A DNA stretch of 64,000 nt from Desulfomicrobium sp. UBA5193. Its GTDB lineage: Bacteria > Desulfobacterota > Desulfovibrionia > Desulfovibrionales > Desulfomicrobiaceae. Below, in pieces: positions 16,181 to 24,524 of the stretch. The stretch lies in contig DHWB01000007.1 in the NCBI GenBank assembly GCA_002412965.1, positions 124,001-188,000 of the forward strand, written 5' to 3'. The notes below the pieces were generated by a model. The model was not told the origin of the DNA. It was given only the letters and a program-made list of their open reading frames with translations, and did no database searches. The translations under genes and the position numbers were made by a program. Within the stretch, counting starts at the first letter, position 1, and each line of letters opens with the position of its first letter.

Positions 16181-17161
16181 CTATTTGGCGACCTGCACCA
16201 CTGCCTTGAGACTGTCCGGCAGAGCGGCATGCATCGCCTCCGTACCCACGTTGACCGGCACAATTGGCGGCTGGCCCTGATCTTTGAGGATCTTCAGCCC
16301 GCCGTTTTCGTCCAGCAGGTACGCCAGAAAGGCTTCGGCAGCCTCCGCGTTGGGAGCATTCTTGAGCATGGTCACGCCGTAGGTGATGGAGCTGCCTTTC
16401 AAGTCGACGAACTGTCCTGGCTCCTTGCCCGTGACCTTGACCGTGGCGGTCTTGTAAAAAGGGTCCATGGCATAGTTGCCCATGTTGATATGGTCGTCGA
16501 AGGTCACATACTTGAGCCCGTGCTGCACGGCCACGGACATGTATTCAAAGGCATAGTCCATGTTTCCGGATTCGAGCATGGAGATCAGCTCCACGGACTT
16601 GGGACGCACGTTCTTCTCCGGACGATTGGCCAGCACCTTGTCGTAAAGCCCCGCCTGTCCGCTGAACTTTTCTGCCAACTGAATGGCCATCAGGCTGCGA
16701 TAGCCGCACGGGTCCAGATTGGGATCGGCATGTCCCCACACCACATCCTTGCGTTGCAGAATCTCGGCCCAGTTCTTGTCGTTGACTTCCGAGGCGTATT
16801 TGCTTGCAGGCGTGTAGCAGAGCACGATCTGATTGGTCGCGAAGCGGGCGTTCCAGGCAGCGAATTCGGGCACGAGCATCTGGTCGATGACCTCGTAATC
16901 GGCCGAAGCCATAATATCAGCGGGCTTGCCCAGCTCCGTGATCATGCGTGCAAGCTTTGTGCTGCCGCCGGATTCACGCAGTACATCGACTTTTGGGTAC
17001 TTGGCTTCAAAAGCCTTCTCCATGTCGTCGAAAGGCACGGAGAGGCTCCCCGCATGAAAAATAACCAGCTTTCCCGACGGCTCCGCACAAGCCGGGCCGG
17101 CAACGCAAAAGAGCAACAGGGCCACCGCAAGAAAAATTTTAAAAGACAGGGCATCATTCAT
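16181..17161 (-). CDS. Tungstate/molybdate-binding periplasmic protein (WtpA/TupA-like)
   Basis: 326 aa with a cleavable signal peptide (hydrophobic stretch ending PACAEPSG). The mature start KLVIFHAGSLSVPFDDMEKAF is the hallmark of oxyanion-binding proteins of the ModA/WtpA group; the Ser of AGSL contacts the anion. Further family segments are PADIMASADYEVIDQ and FGHADP-like WGHADPNLDPCGYRS. Start ATG 17161 has GGAGG six bases upstream; an in-frame TTG two codons earlier is less likely. First gene of the operon wtpA-permease-ATPase. The DPCGYR segment favours the WtpA type that binds tungstate and molybdate. Confidence 0.88.
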   Translation of the reverse strand: MNDALSFKIFLAVALLLFCVAGPACAEPSGKLVIFHAGSLSVPFDDMEKAFEAKYPKVDVLRESGGSTKLARMITELGKPADIMASADYEVIDQMLVPEFAAWNARFATNQIVLCYTPASKYASEVNDKNWAEILQRKDVVWGHADPNLDPCGYRSLMAIQLAEKFSGQAGLYDKVLANRPEKNVRPKSVELISMLESGNMDYAFEYMSVAVQHGLKYVTFDDHINMGNYAMDPFYKTATVKVTGKEPGQFVDLKGSSITYGVTMLKNAPNAEAAEAFLAYLLDENGGLKILKDQGQPPIVPVNVGTEAMHAALPDSLKAVVQVAK

Positions 17162-17314
17162 GAGCAACCTCCAGATAAATGGAAAAAATTGACCGCAATT
17201 ATGCCTCGCATGTCCTTTATGTCAACCAAGATACATTTTTAAATCCGCCCAAATGGGTCTGAATCATTCATTATTCCCCAAGGCGCACTCCCTGGGGATG
17301 AAGCTCAAAAGTGC

Positions 17315-17350
17315 AAAAAAATACAGCCCCGGATTTTTGTCCGAGGCTGT
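17315..17350 (-). terminator. Rho-independent terminator of the cytochrome c gene
   Basis: On the minus strand ACAGCC (17350-17345) pairs with GGCTGT (17328-17323), with an inner TCGGA/TCCGG pairing and a loop of A residues, followed by a run of seven T. It lies 38 bp past the cytochrome c stop codon. Confidence 0.8.
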
Positions 17351-17387
17351 TTTCACGCACGAGCATTCAGTGCCCGAGAAGGAGTGT

Positions 17388-17654
17388 CTACTTTTTCTGG
17401 ACGGCCAGCCAGTCGATGATGGCGCCATGCTCTTCGTGACTGACCGCAGGGGCGTTGGATTTGGACAGCATCCTGTCCACCGTGGCCGACCAGGCCGCCT
17501 GATCCTTGACTCCAAATGCGGCGCGCACCCGGCCAAGGTCATGGCATTTGGTGCAGGTCTTCTCGACCAGGGCCTGCCCGTCTCCCGCAAAAGCCCAGAC
17601 CGAACCCAGGCACAACAGCAACGCACAGACCCACATCGCACGCATCATATTCAT
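17388..17654 (-). CDS. Small periplasmic monoheme cytochrome c
   Basis: 88 aa. A signal peptide (MRAMWVCALLLCLGSVWAFA) is followed by one haem-binding motif CTKCH, and the protein ends after about 65 mature residues. A candidate axial Met is present in DRMLSKSN. Start ATG 17654 has GGAGG nine bases upstream; the longer frame upstream has no site. It is a single gene with its own terminator. It most likely carries electrons in the periplasm, but no partner enzyme is adjacent, so its donor and acceptor are unknown. The Cys-rich upstream frame (MPPRCTTCGG) is judged not translated. Confidence 0.85.
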   Translation of the reverse strand: MNMMRAMWVCALLLCLGSVWAFAGDGQALVEKTCTKCHDLGRVRAAFGVKDQAAWSATVDRMLSKSNAPAVSHEEHGAIIDWLAVQKK

Positions 17655-17768
17655 GACAATATCCTCCGATTGAAACACTTGTGAATGACAATTGCCACCA
17701 CATGTAGTGCATCGCGGCGGCAAAGAAAAGCCGAACCTGACCTTTTCCCTGCCCTCTCGACCAACACG

Positions 17769-19130
17769 TCAACGCCTCCCCACTCTCCCCAGGGAACAGA
17801 AGACTCCGGCCACGCACAGCCCGGCGCAGACGTCAAAGATGATCCGCATGCTGGCCAGAAACTGCGGGATGTTTTCAGGGCTGACCTGACGGCCGTGCAG
17901 CAGAAATCCGAAGACAACCGTGGCAATGCCCATGGACAGGGACATGCCGAAGGTGCGCATGGTCGCCACCAGGCTGGAGGCGATGCTGTAGTCTTTCGGG
18001 GCTACGCTGCCCATGATCACGCTCATGTTGGGCGAGGCGAAAAGGGCGAATCCCAGCCCCATGAGCGCCAGGAGGCCGCCGATGACCCAGACCTCGCTGT
18101 CGGCGTCGATGTACCCCAGTCCCAGGAGTCCCGCTCCGCACAACGCCATGCCCAGGGTGGCCATCGCGGCGGCGTTGAAGCGGTCGGACAGCACTCCGGC
18201 CAGCGGAGAAAGCAAGGCCTGCACGGCGGGCTGGATGACCAGGATCAGCCCCGCGTGCACAGGCGCGAAGCCCTTGACCACCTGCAGATAGAGGCTGAGC
18301 AGGAAGCCCACGGCAAAGGTTCCGGCGTAGTTGATCATGGTCGCCACGCTCGACAGGGTGAAGACCCGGTTGGACGTGAACAGCCCGAGGAAGAGCACCG
18401 GGTGTTCGATGCTGCAGGAGCGGCGCACGAAAAGCAGCAGCGCCACGGCGGACACAAGGAGCAGCGAGATCCCGATGCCGGGCCGCGCCAGGCCGGTCAG
18501 CCCCTTCACGCAGGCAATCACGAACACCCCATAGAGCAGAGCGCCGAGCAGATCGAAGGATTGTCCGCGCGCCGGCCGCCACTCGTTGTCGATGCGGCAG
18601 GCGAGAATCCAGGCCAAGACGCCGGGCGCAAGGCAAAGGTAGAAGACGGCCCGCCATCCGGCCCAGTCCGTCAGCAATCCGCCCAGGAGAGGCCCGACGG
18701 ACAAGCCGGCGTACACGCACCCGACGATGATGCCCATGGCCCGCCCCCTCTCCTTGGGCGGATAGATCGCCGTGACGATGGCGATGCCGGTGGAGTTGAT
18801 CATGGCCGCGCCGACGCCCTGCAGCACGCGCAGGACCAGCAGGGCCTCGATGGACCAGGACAGGGAAACCAGCAGCGTGGAGACGGTGAACCAGGCCGTG
18901 CCCCACACGAAGGTCCGCCGGCGGCCCCAGATGTCGGCCAGGCGGCCGATGGGCAGCAGGATCACGGACAAGGCCAGCATGTATCCCCCCGCCACCCAGC
19001 TCAGCTCGACGGCAGTGGCCGACAGCGCGGTCTGGATGGCAGGCAGGGTGATGCCCACGGCGGACATCATGAAGGGTACGAGAAAACTGGCCACGGCCGT
19101 GGCGGCCAGGGCAACGGAACGATTGTGCAT
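17769..19130 (-). CDS. DHA2-family MFS multidrug efflux protein (EmrB/QacA type)
   Basis: 453 aa with about 13-14 membrane helices. The loop-2 motif GRLADIWGRRRTF and the drug-exporter motif C region (GPLLGGLLTDWAGWRAVF) are typical of the DHA2 group. The start ATG 19130 has CCGGAGG upstream; the frame continues far to 20192 only as an antisense shadow of the ptb gene. It is divergent from ptb/buk across 150 bp. Substrate unknown; drug or metabolite export is inferred from family. Confidence 0.9.
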   Translation of the reverse strand: MHNRSVALAATAVASFLVPFMMSAVGITLPAIQTALSATAVELSWVAGGYMLALSVILLPIGRLADIWGRRRTFVWGTAWFTVSTLLVSLSWSIEALLVLRVLQGVGAAMINSTGIAIVTAIYPPKERGRAMGIIVGCVYAGLSVGPLLGGLLTDWAGWRAVFYLCLAPGVLAWILACRIDNEWRPARGQSFDLLGALLYGVFVIACVKGLTGLARPGIGISLLLVSAVALLLFVRRSCSIEHPVLFLGLFTSNRVFTLSSVATMINYAGTFAVGFLLSLYLQVVKGFAPVHAGLILVIQPAVQALLSPLAGVLSDRFNAAAMATLGMALCGAGLLGLGYIDADSEVWVIGGLLALMGLGFALFASPNMSVIMGSVAPKDYSIASSLVATMRTFGMSLSMGIATVVFGFLLHGRQVSPENIPQFLASMRIIFDVCAGLCVAGVFCSLGRVGRR

Positions 19131-19280
19131 GAAACCTCCGGACGACCGCTTCTGGTTAGCCTCCAGCGGCCGCCGGGGCAAGCCCCGCAACCAAGGGCGC
19201 GAAATTGACAAGATCGGTTGCGCCAGCCTCTTGTTTTCGATCAATCGATGATCTATCGGCAGAGCTCGCAAGGAGGATTC

Positions 19281-20195
19281 ATGCTCACATCGATGGACGC
19301 AATCCTGGAAAAGGCCCTGACCCTGCCCCGCCAGACGGTGGCAGTGGCCTGCGCCCAGGACGCCGAAGCCCTGAAGGCCGTCGCCGAGGCTCACGCCCTG
19401 GGCCTGGCCCATTTCATCCTGGTTGGAAATACGGAAAAAATGAAGACGATTGCCGACAGGATCGAGCTTGACCTGTCGGCATTCGAACTGGTCGACGCAC
19501 GAGGCGAAGCGGGTGGCGCCGCCGCCACGGTCGGGGTTGTGGCTTCGGGCCGGGCGCAAATCCTCTTGAAGGGATTTCTCGACTCCTCGGTCCTCTTCAA
19601 GGCCGTGCTGGACCGTAACGCCGGCCTGCGCAACGGCGCAACGGTCAGCCACACCGTGGTCATGGACGTGCCCGGCTTCGACAAGCTCTATCTTTTGACC
19701 GACGCGGCCATGATCATCCGGCCGGACCTGGAGACCAAGCGCCAGATCGTGCTCAACGCCGTGAAGGTGGCCCGCGCCTTGGGCAACCCCGACCCTGTCG
19801 TCGGGGTGCTGTGCGAGTCCGAGAAGGTCAATCCGAAGATGCCCGCCACGGTGGACGCGGCGGCGCTGGTGGAGATGAACCGCGGCGGAGAGTTGCCGGG
19901 ATGCCGCGTGGGAGGCCCCTACGCCCTGGACAACGCCATCAGCGAGCAGGCCGCCAGGCACAAGGGCATGAAGGATCCACTGGCGGGCAAGGCCGACATC
20001 CTGCTGGCCCCCGATCTTGCGGCGGGCAACATCTTTTACAAGAGCCTCATGTACTTCGCCCGGGCCAGGTCGGCCGGGGTGGTCGTGGGGACCAAGGCCC
20101 CGGTACTGCTCAACTCGCGAGCCGATTCGCACGAAACCAAGATCAATGCCGTGGCCCTGGGCATCCTCATGGCCGCAGGCGGGAGCGGACAATGA
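19281..20195 (+). CDS. ptb: Phosphate butyryl/acetyl-transferase
   Basis: 304 aa of the phosphotransacetylase/phosphate butyryltransferase family. It converts acyl-CoA plus phosphate to acyl-phosphate and CoA. Family segments are ILLKGFLDSSVLFKAVLD, NGATVSHTVVMDVPGFDKL and PDLAAGNIFYKSLMYFARA. Start ATG 19281 has AAGGAGG upstream; an earlier in-frame ATG at 19218 has none. The stop overlaps the start of butyrate kinase, so the two are coupled. The ptb-buk order is that of butyrate-type fermenters. Here the natural acyl group may be branched or short-chain rather than butyrate. Confidence 0.9.
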   Translation: MLTSMDAILEKALTLPRQTVAVACAQDAEALKAVAEAHALGLAHFILVGNTEKMKTIADRIELDLSAFELVDARGEAGGAAATVGVVASGRAQILLKGFLDSSVLFKAVLDRNAGLRNGATVSHTVVMDVPGFDKLYLLTDAAMIIRPDLETKRQIVLNAVKVARALGNPDPVVGVLCESEKVNPKMPATVDAAALVEMNRGGELPGCRVGGPYALDNAISEQAARHKGMKDPLAGKADILLAPDLAAGNIFYKSLMYFARARSAGVVVGTKAPVLLNSRADSHETKINAVALGILMAAGGSGQ

Positions 20196-21286
20196 CCCCG
20201 CGCCTGCTGGTCATCAACCCCGGCTCCACCTCGACCAAGATCGCGGTCTACGCCGGGGAGGAGCCGCTCTTCGTCGAAACCATCCGCCACGACGACGCCG
20301 ATCTGGGCCGCTTCGCGCAGGTCATGGATCAGGAAGACTACAGGCGGAAGCTGATCCTGGCCGCGCTGGCAAAACACAATCTGAGCGTGGCAGACCTGAC
20401 CGCGATCATCGGGCGGGGCGGGCTCATGCGTCCCATTCCGGGCGGAGTCTATCATGTCGGCCCCCAGATGCTATTCGACCTGCGCTCCTGCCGCTTCGGC
20501 ACCCACGCGTCCAATCTGGGCGCCATCCTGGCCCATGACCTGGCGACAAGCGCTGGCATCCCAAGCTTCATCGCGGACCCCGTGGTCGTGGACGAAATGG
20601 CCCCCCTGGCCCGCTATTCAGGCCATCCGGACATCACCCGGCGCAGCATCTTCCATGCACTGAACCACAAGGCCGTGGGCAGGCGGGCGGCGGCGGAGCT
20701 CGGCCGGCCCTACGAGGAACTGCGGCTCATCATCGCCCATCTCGGCGGCGGCGTGTCCGTGGGCGCTCACGAGCGAGGCCGCGTGGTGGACGTCAACAAC
20801 GCCCTCGACGGGGACGGGCCTTTTTCTCCGGAACGAAGCGGGGGCCTGCCCGCCGGACAGCTGACGGACTGGTGTTTCGCCCCGGACGCGAAAGAGGCGG
20901 ACATTCGGCGCAGGATCACGGGCGCAGGCGGCTTCTTGGCATATCTGGGCACGGCAAGCGGCATGGAGATCGAGCGGCGCATCCAGGGCGGAGACGCCAA
21001 AGCCCGGGAAGTGCACGCCGCCATGGCCTATCAGGTGGCCAAGGACATCGGCGCCATGGGAACGGTGCTCGCGGGACAGGTTGACGCCGTCATCCTGACC
21101 GGAGGGCTCGCGCACGACAAGGCGTTGACCGCGCTCATTTGCGACCGCGTGAAATTTCTGGGCCGTGTCATGATCTTTCCGGGAGAGGACGAGATGACCG
21201 CGCTGGCTCTGGCCGCGCTACGCGCCTTGACTGACGGCGAAGCAGTTCTTACCTACCCTCCCTGCGACTGGCTGGAGAAGGCTTAA
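20192..21286 (+). CDS. buk: Butyrate kinase
   Basis: 364 aa of the acetokinase/ASKHA superfamily. Motifs are the phosphate-1 loop NPGSTSTKIAVY, IGRGGLMRPIPGG, HLGGGVSVGAH, the phosphate-2 loop with DGDGPFSPERSGGLP, and the adenosine loop ILTGGLAHD. It forms ATP from acyl-phosphate and ADP. The ATG at 20192 overlaps the ptb stop. With ptb it gives substrate-level ATP synthesis from acyl-CoA; the upstream acyl-CoA pathway is not encoded nearby. A carboxylic-acid assimilation role in the reverse direction is also possible. Confidence 0.93.
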   Translation: MTPRLLVINPGSTSTKIAVYAGEEPLFVETIRHDDADLGRFAQVMDQEDYRRKLILAALAKHNLSVADLTAIIGRGGLMRPIPGGVYHVGPQMLFDLRSCRFGTHASNLGAILAHDLATSAGIPSFIADPVVVDEMAPLARYSGHPDITRRSIFHALNHKAVGRRAAAELGRPYEELRLIIAHLGGGVSVGAHERGRVVDVNNALDGDGPFSPERSGGLPAGQLTDWCFAPDAKEADIRRRITGAGGFLAYLGTASGMEIERRIQGGDAKAREVHAAMAYQVAKDIGAMGTVLAGQVDAVILTGGLAHDKALTALICDRVKFLGRVMIFPGEDEMTALALAALRALTDGEAVLTYPPCDWLEKA

Positions 21287-21407
21287 GGCGACGACGGGTA
21301 CAGACAAAATTTCGCCCGCAGAGGGTTTTTCCTCGACTTGCCTCTTTTCCCGCACGCAGCTCTACGTTATGGGAAGACCATAATCATTACCAGCAGACCC
21401 GGGGGCC

Positions 21408-21809
21408 ATGAACATGAACGCGAAAATCACTTGGGATTCCTCCTTCGAAACCGGCATCCCCGAAATCGATGCCCAGCATCGACATCTGGTTGAGATCATC
21501 AATACGCTCTCGGACGACATCGGGCATGCGACCAAGAATGCCCTCGCCGCCACCATCGTTCAGCTCAAGGAGTACGCCCAGTATCATTTTCGGACCGAGG
21601 AAGGGATCATGGAACAAAGCGGCTACAAGGAACTGGAAGAGCACCGCGATGAGCATGAGCGTTTTGTCGATCAGATCCTGCTCTTTGATCTGGACATCAT
21701 CCTGGCCACCGAAGGCCTGGCCTGGGACATGCTCTATTTTCTGCGCGGCTGGCTGACCAACCATATCCTGCAGGTGGACAAAAAATTCTCGGCCTCGATA
21801 CAGGCCTGA
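21408..21809 (+). CDS. Bacteriohemerythrin, O2-binding diiron protein
   Basis: 133 aa, a complete stand-alone hemerythrin domain. The diiron ligands are visible in order: His in DAQHRHLVE, the His and Glu of YHFRTEE, His in EHRDEHERF, and the NHILQVDKKF end, which carries the last His and Asp. The length is normal for bacteriohemerythrins. It binds or stores dioxygen, or delivers it, in anaerobes exposed to air. Single gene, 121 bp after buk. No signal peptide, so cytoplasmic. Confidence 0.93.
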   Translation: MNMNAKITWDSSFETGIPEIDAQHRHLVEIINTLSDDIGHATKNALAATIVQLKEYAQYHFRTEEGIMEQSGYKELEEHRDEHERFVDQILLFDLDIILATEGLAWDMLYFLRGWLTNHILQVDKKFSASIQA

Positions 21810-21837
21810 CGCCTGTCCGCACGTTCCATCCTGATCC

Positions 21838-21857
21838 GGGGATGCGCCCGCATCCCC
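21838..21857. terminator. GC-rich hairpin after the hemerythrin gene
   Basis: GGGGATGCG (21838-21846) pairs with CGCATCCCC (21849-21857). No T-run follows, so a terminator role is uncertain. It lies between the hemerythrin stop and the efflux operon. Confidence 0.35.
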
Positions 21858-21948
21858 CATATTGCTCCTGTCAGGGGCAACGTCCTTGATCCGGGTTCAT
21901 GCCACCCTTTTTCAAATCATTGTCTCTTGCCCATCCGGAGCGCTTTGC

Positions 21949-23340
21949 ATGAGAGTATTGCTTCTTCTTTTTCTGCTCACAGGCTGCCACGCCTTTTCCC
22001 CCGCTCCTCCGCCGGCGACCATGCTGCCCCAGACCTTTCGCACCGAAGCAGGATCCCATGAGATGGCGGACCAATGGTGGCGCGACCTGCAAAGCCCCGA
22101 ACTGAACTCGCTCATGGACGAGGCCTTCCGCTCCGCCCCGGACATGCGCACCGCCCTGGCCAGACTGGAGCAGGCCCGCGCCACCGCGGAGAAAACCGGC
22201 AGCGCCCTGTGGCCAAGCCTTGACGGAAGCGCGGACGCCGTCAAATCCTGGGTCAAGCCCGACGCGGCAAATCTGGTCGAGAGTGAAGCGTACGGACTGG
22301 GCCTCGCCGCCAGCTACGAGCTCGACCTCTGGGGCAGGGTCAGAGCCCTGCGCCAGGCCGACCTGAGCGAAGTCCAGGCCAGCGCCTTCGATCTGCGCAC
22401 CATTGCCCTCAGTCTGAGCGGAGAAATCGCGGAAGCCTGGATTTCCCTGTGTTCGGCCAGGGAGCAGCTCGCCGTGCTCGATGCCCAGCAACGCACCAAT
22501 TCCGACATCCTCTCCACACTCGAACTGCGCTTTGCCAATTCCCTGGCTTCGGCGCTGGATGTCCTGCAGCAGCGCGAAGCCATCGCCGAGACCGCCACCC
22601 GAATCTCCCCCCTGCAGGCCGAAGTGACGCGGCTGGAAAACCGGCTCAACCTACTCGCGGGCAATGCGCCGGGAACCCTGGATTTCTCTGCGGCGACCCA
22701 TCTGCCGGAGGCGCTGCCGCTCCCCGCGACAGGACTGCCGGCAGACCTGCTGCGGGACCGTCCCGACATCCGCGCCAGCTGGCAGCGGCTCCTTGAAGCC
22801 GGATGGAACCTGGCCGCAGCCGAGGCAGACCGCATGCCCGCCCTGCGTCTGACCGGAAAATTCGAGCAGAACGGTGACGAGCTCAACCGAATTTTCGACA
22901 ACTGGCTGGCCAACCTGGCCGCCTCCCTGACCGCCCCCATTCTCGACGGCGGCAGCCGCAGAGCCGAGGTCAAACGGCAGGAAGCCATACGCGACGAGCG
23001 GCTCGCGAGCTATGAAAAGACCGTTTTCACGGCGCTGTCCGAGGTCGACACGGGCGTGAACACGATCCTGAAGCAGATCGAGCTGCTGGACGCCCTGGCC
23101 ATGCAACACGACGCCGCCCAGGCCGCGCTCGGCAGCGCCAGGATCCGCTATCAATACGGCGTTGTCACCTACGACACCGCTCTCTCCCTGCTGCTCAAGC
23201 TTCAACAGCTGGACCGCACCGCCATCCAGGCACGGGCGTCCCTCCTGATCTCCCAGACCGGCCTCTGCCGGGCGCTGGGCAAGGGCTGGCGGTCCGCGTT
23301 TCCCCTGACATCATCCAACAGCAAGCCGGAACTCCCATGA
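21949..23340 (+). CDS. Outer-membrane efflux lipoprotein (NodT/TolC-type)
   Basis: 463 aa. The lipoprotein signal LLLFLLTGC gives a lipid-anchored N-terminus. The rest has the two-repeat helical/barrel plan of OEP proteins (segments ASYELDLWGRVRA and NLAASLTAPILDGGSRRAEV). ATG 21949 with GGAG upstream fits the lipoprotein signal; the longer frame from 21862 would bury it. Its stop overlaps the adaptor start. It forms the outer-membrane channel of a tripartite RND pump with the next two genes. Confidence 0.92.
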   Translation: MRVLLLLFLLTGCHAFSPAPPPATMLPQTFRTEAGSHEMADQWWRDLQSPELNSLMDEAFRSAPDMRTALARLEQARATAEKTGSALWPSLDGSADAVKSWVKPDAANLVESEAYGLGLAASYELDLWGRVRALRQADLSEVQASAFDLRTIALSLSGEIAEAWISLCSAREQLAVLDAQQRTNSDILSTLELRFANSLASALDVLQQREAIAETATRISPLQAEVTRLENRLNLLAGNAPGTLDFSAATHLPEALPLPATGLPADLLRDRPDIRASWQRLLEAGWNLAAAEADRMPALRLTGKFEQNGDELNRIFDNWLANLAASLTAPILDGGSRRAEVKRQEAIRDERLASYEKTVFTALSEVDTGVNTILKQIELLDALAMQHDAAQAALGSARIRYQYGVVTYDTALSLLLKLQQLDRTAIQARASLLISQTGLCRALGKGWRSAFPLTSSNSKPELP

Positions 23341-24521
23341 TCATACCCGAATGCGACAACTCGAAGCCCCTGCCCGCGAAGATCAAGCTGCTCGTCCTTA
23401 TCCTCGCGCTGCTCATCCTCGGGGCCGGAATTTTCACCGCGCTCCGCTTCATCCAGACGCGGCCGCAACCGCCGCAAAGAGCCCTGGTGCCCATCGCGCC
23501 GCTGGTCGAGGTCATGCCCGTCACGGCGAACGCCGAACCGGTCGTCATCCGGGTTCTGGGCACGGTCGTGCCTGCCCGGCAGACCCATCTGCGGGCCGAA
23601 GTGGCGGGGGTCGTGCGCGAAGTGGCCCCCGGCTTTCTGCCCGGCGGGACAGTCGCCGGCGCAAGCACGCTGCTGCGCCTCGATCCCGAGGATTTCCGGC
23701 TGGCCGTGGCCGCGAGGCAGGCCGAACTGGACAGCGCAAAGGCCGCCTTTGAGCTGGAGCTCGGCTATCAGGAAGTGGCCCAGCATGAATGGGGCCTCCT
23801 GCGCAAGACGGGCAAGGAGATAGAAAACACGGATCTGGCCTTGCGCAAGCCGCAGCTCGCCCAGGCACAGGCCAAGGTCAGCCAGGCCGAGACGGCGCTC
23901 GATCAGGCCAGGCTGGATCTGAAACGCACCACCATCACCGCCCCTTTCACGGCGCTAGTACTCGACAAGGATGTGGAGATCGGCACCAGGGTGTCCATCA
24001 CCGACACCCTGGCCACCTTGGTCGATGCCCGGGAATACTGGGTCGAGGCCTCCATCCCCGTGGACCAGCTGGCCTGGATCGCGCTGCCCGCAAAGGGCCA
24101 TGACGGCGCGCGCGTCAAGATCCGCTCCCAGGCCAGCGGCGCGGAGCGCGAAGGACAGGTCCTGCGCCTGCGCGGGGACCTGGAGGAGCAGGGACGCCTG
24201 GCGCGGCTCATCGTCGCCCTGCCCAACCCGCTCGAAGCCAGGCCCGCGCCCCTTCTTCTCGGAGAGTACGTGCGCCTGGAAATCGAGGGGCGCCGACTGG
24301 AGAATGTGATCCGCCTGCCCCGGGCCGCCCTGCGGGAGAACGACGTCGTCTGGACCGTGCAGAACGCCACCCTGCACATCCGCCCCGTCACGGTAGCCTG
24401 GCGGGATTCCGACTCGGTCCTGATCGACGGGGGGCTGCACAGCGGCGACATGGTCGTGACCAGCGAATTGTCCACGCCCATACAGGACATGCCGGTCACC
24501 ACAAGCCCGGCGGGAAACTAG
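23337..24521 (+). CDS. RND efflux periplasmic adaptor (membrane fusion protein)
   Basis: 394 aa. A single N-terminal membrane anchor (about residues 16-38) is followed by the lipoyl-like half-motif LRAEVAGVVREVAPGF, a helical hairpin (about 120-190), the second half TITAPFTALVLDKDVEIGTRV and a beta-barrel domain. The ATG overlaps the stop of the channel gene by 4 bp. It links the inner-membrane pump and the outer channel. Substrates cannot be inferred. Confidence 0.92.
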   Translation: MIIPECDNSKPLPAKIKLLVLILALLILGAGIFTALRFIQTRPQPPQRALVPIAPLVEVMPVTANAEPVVIRVLGTVVPARQTHLRAEVAGVVREVAPGFLPGGTVAGASTLLRLDPEDFRLAVAARQAELDSAKAAFELELGYQEVAQHEWGLLRKTGKEIENTDLALRKPQLAQAQAKVSQAETALDQARLDLKRTTITAPFTALVLDKDVEIGTRVSITDTLATLVDAREYWVEASIPVDQLAWIALPAKGHDGARVKIRSQASGAEREGQVLRLRGDLEEQGRLARLIVALPNPLEARPAPLLLGEYVRLEIEGRRLENVIRLPRAALRENDVVWTVQNATLHIRPVTVAWRDSDSVLIDGGLHSGDMVVTSELSTPIQDMPVTTSPAGN

Positions 24522-24524
24522 GCC

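Noticed and set aside
17168..17314. Molybdenum-cofactor riboswitch upstream of the WtpA-type gene
   Set aside because: The leader is short and AT-rich, and I could not find the complex conserved stems expected of the Moco aptamer.
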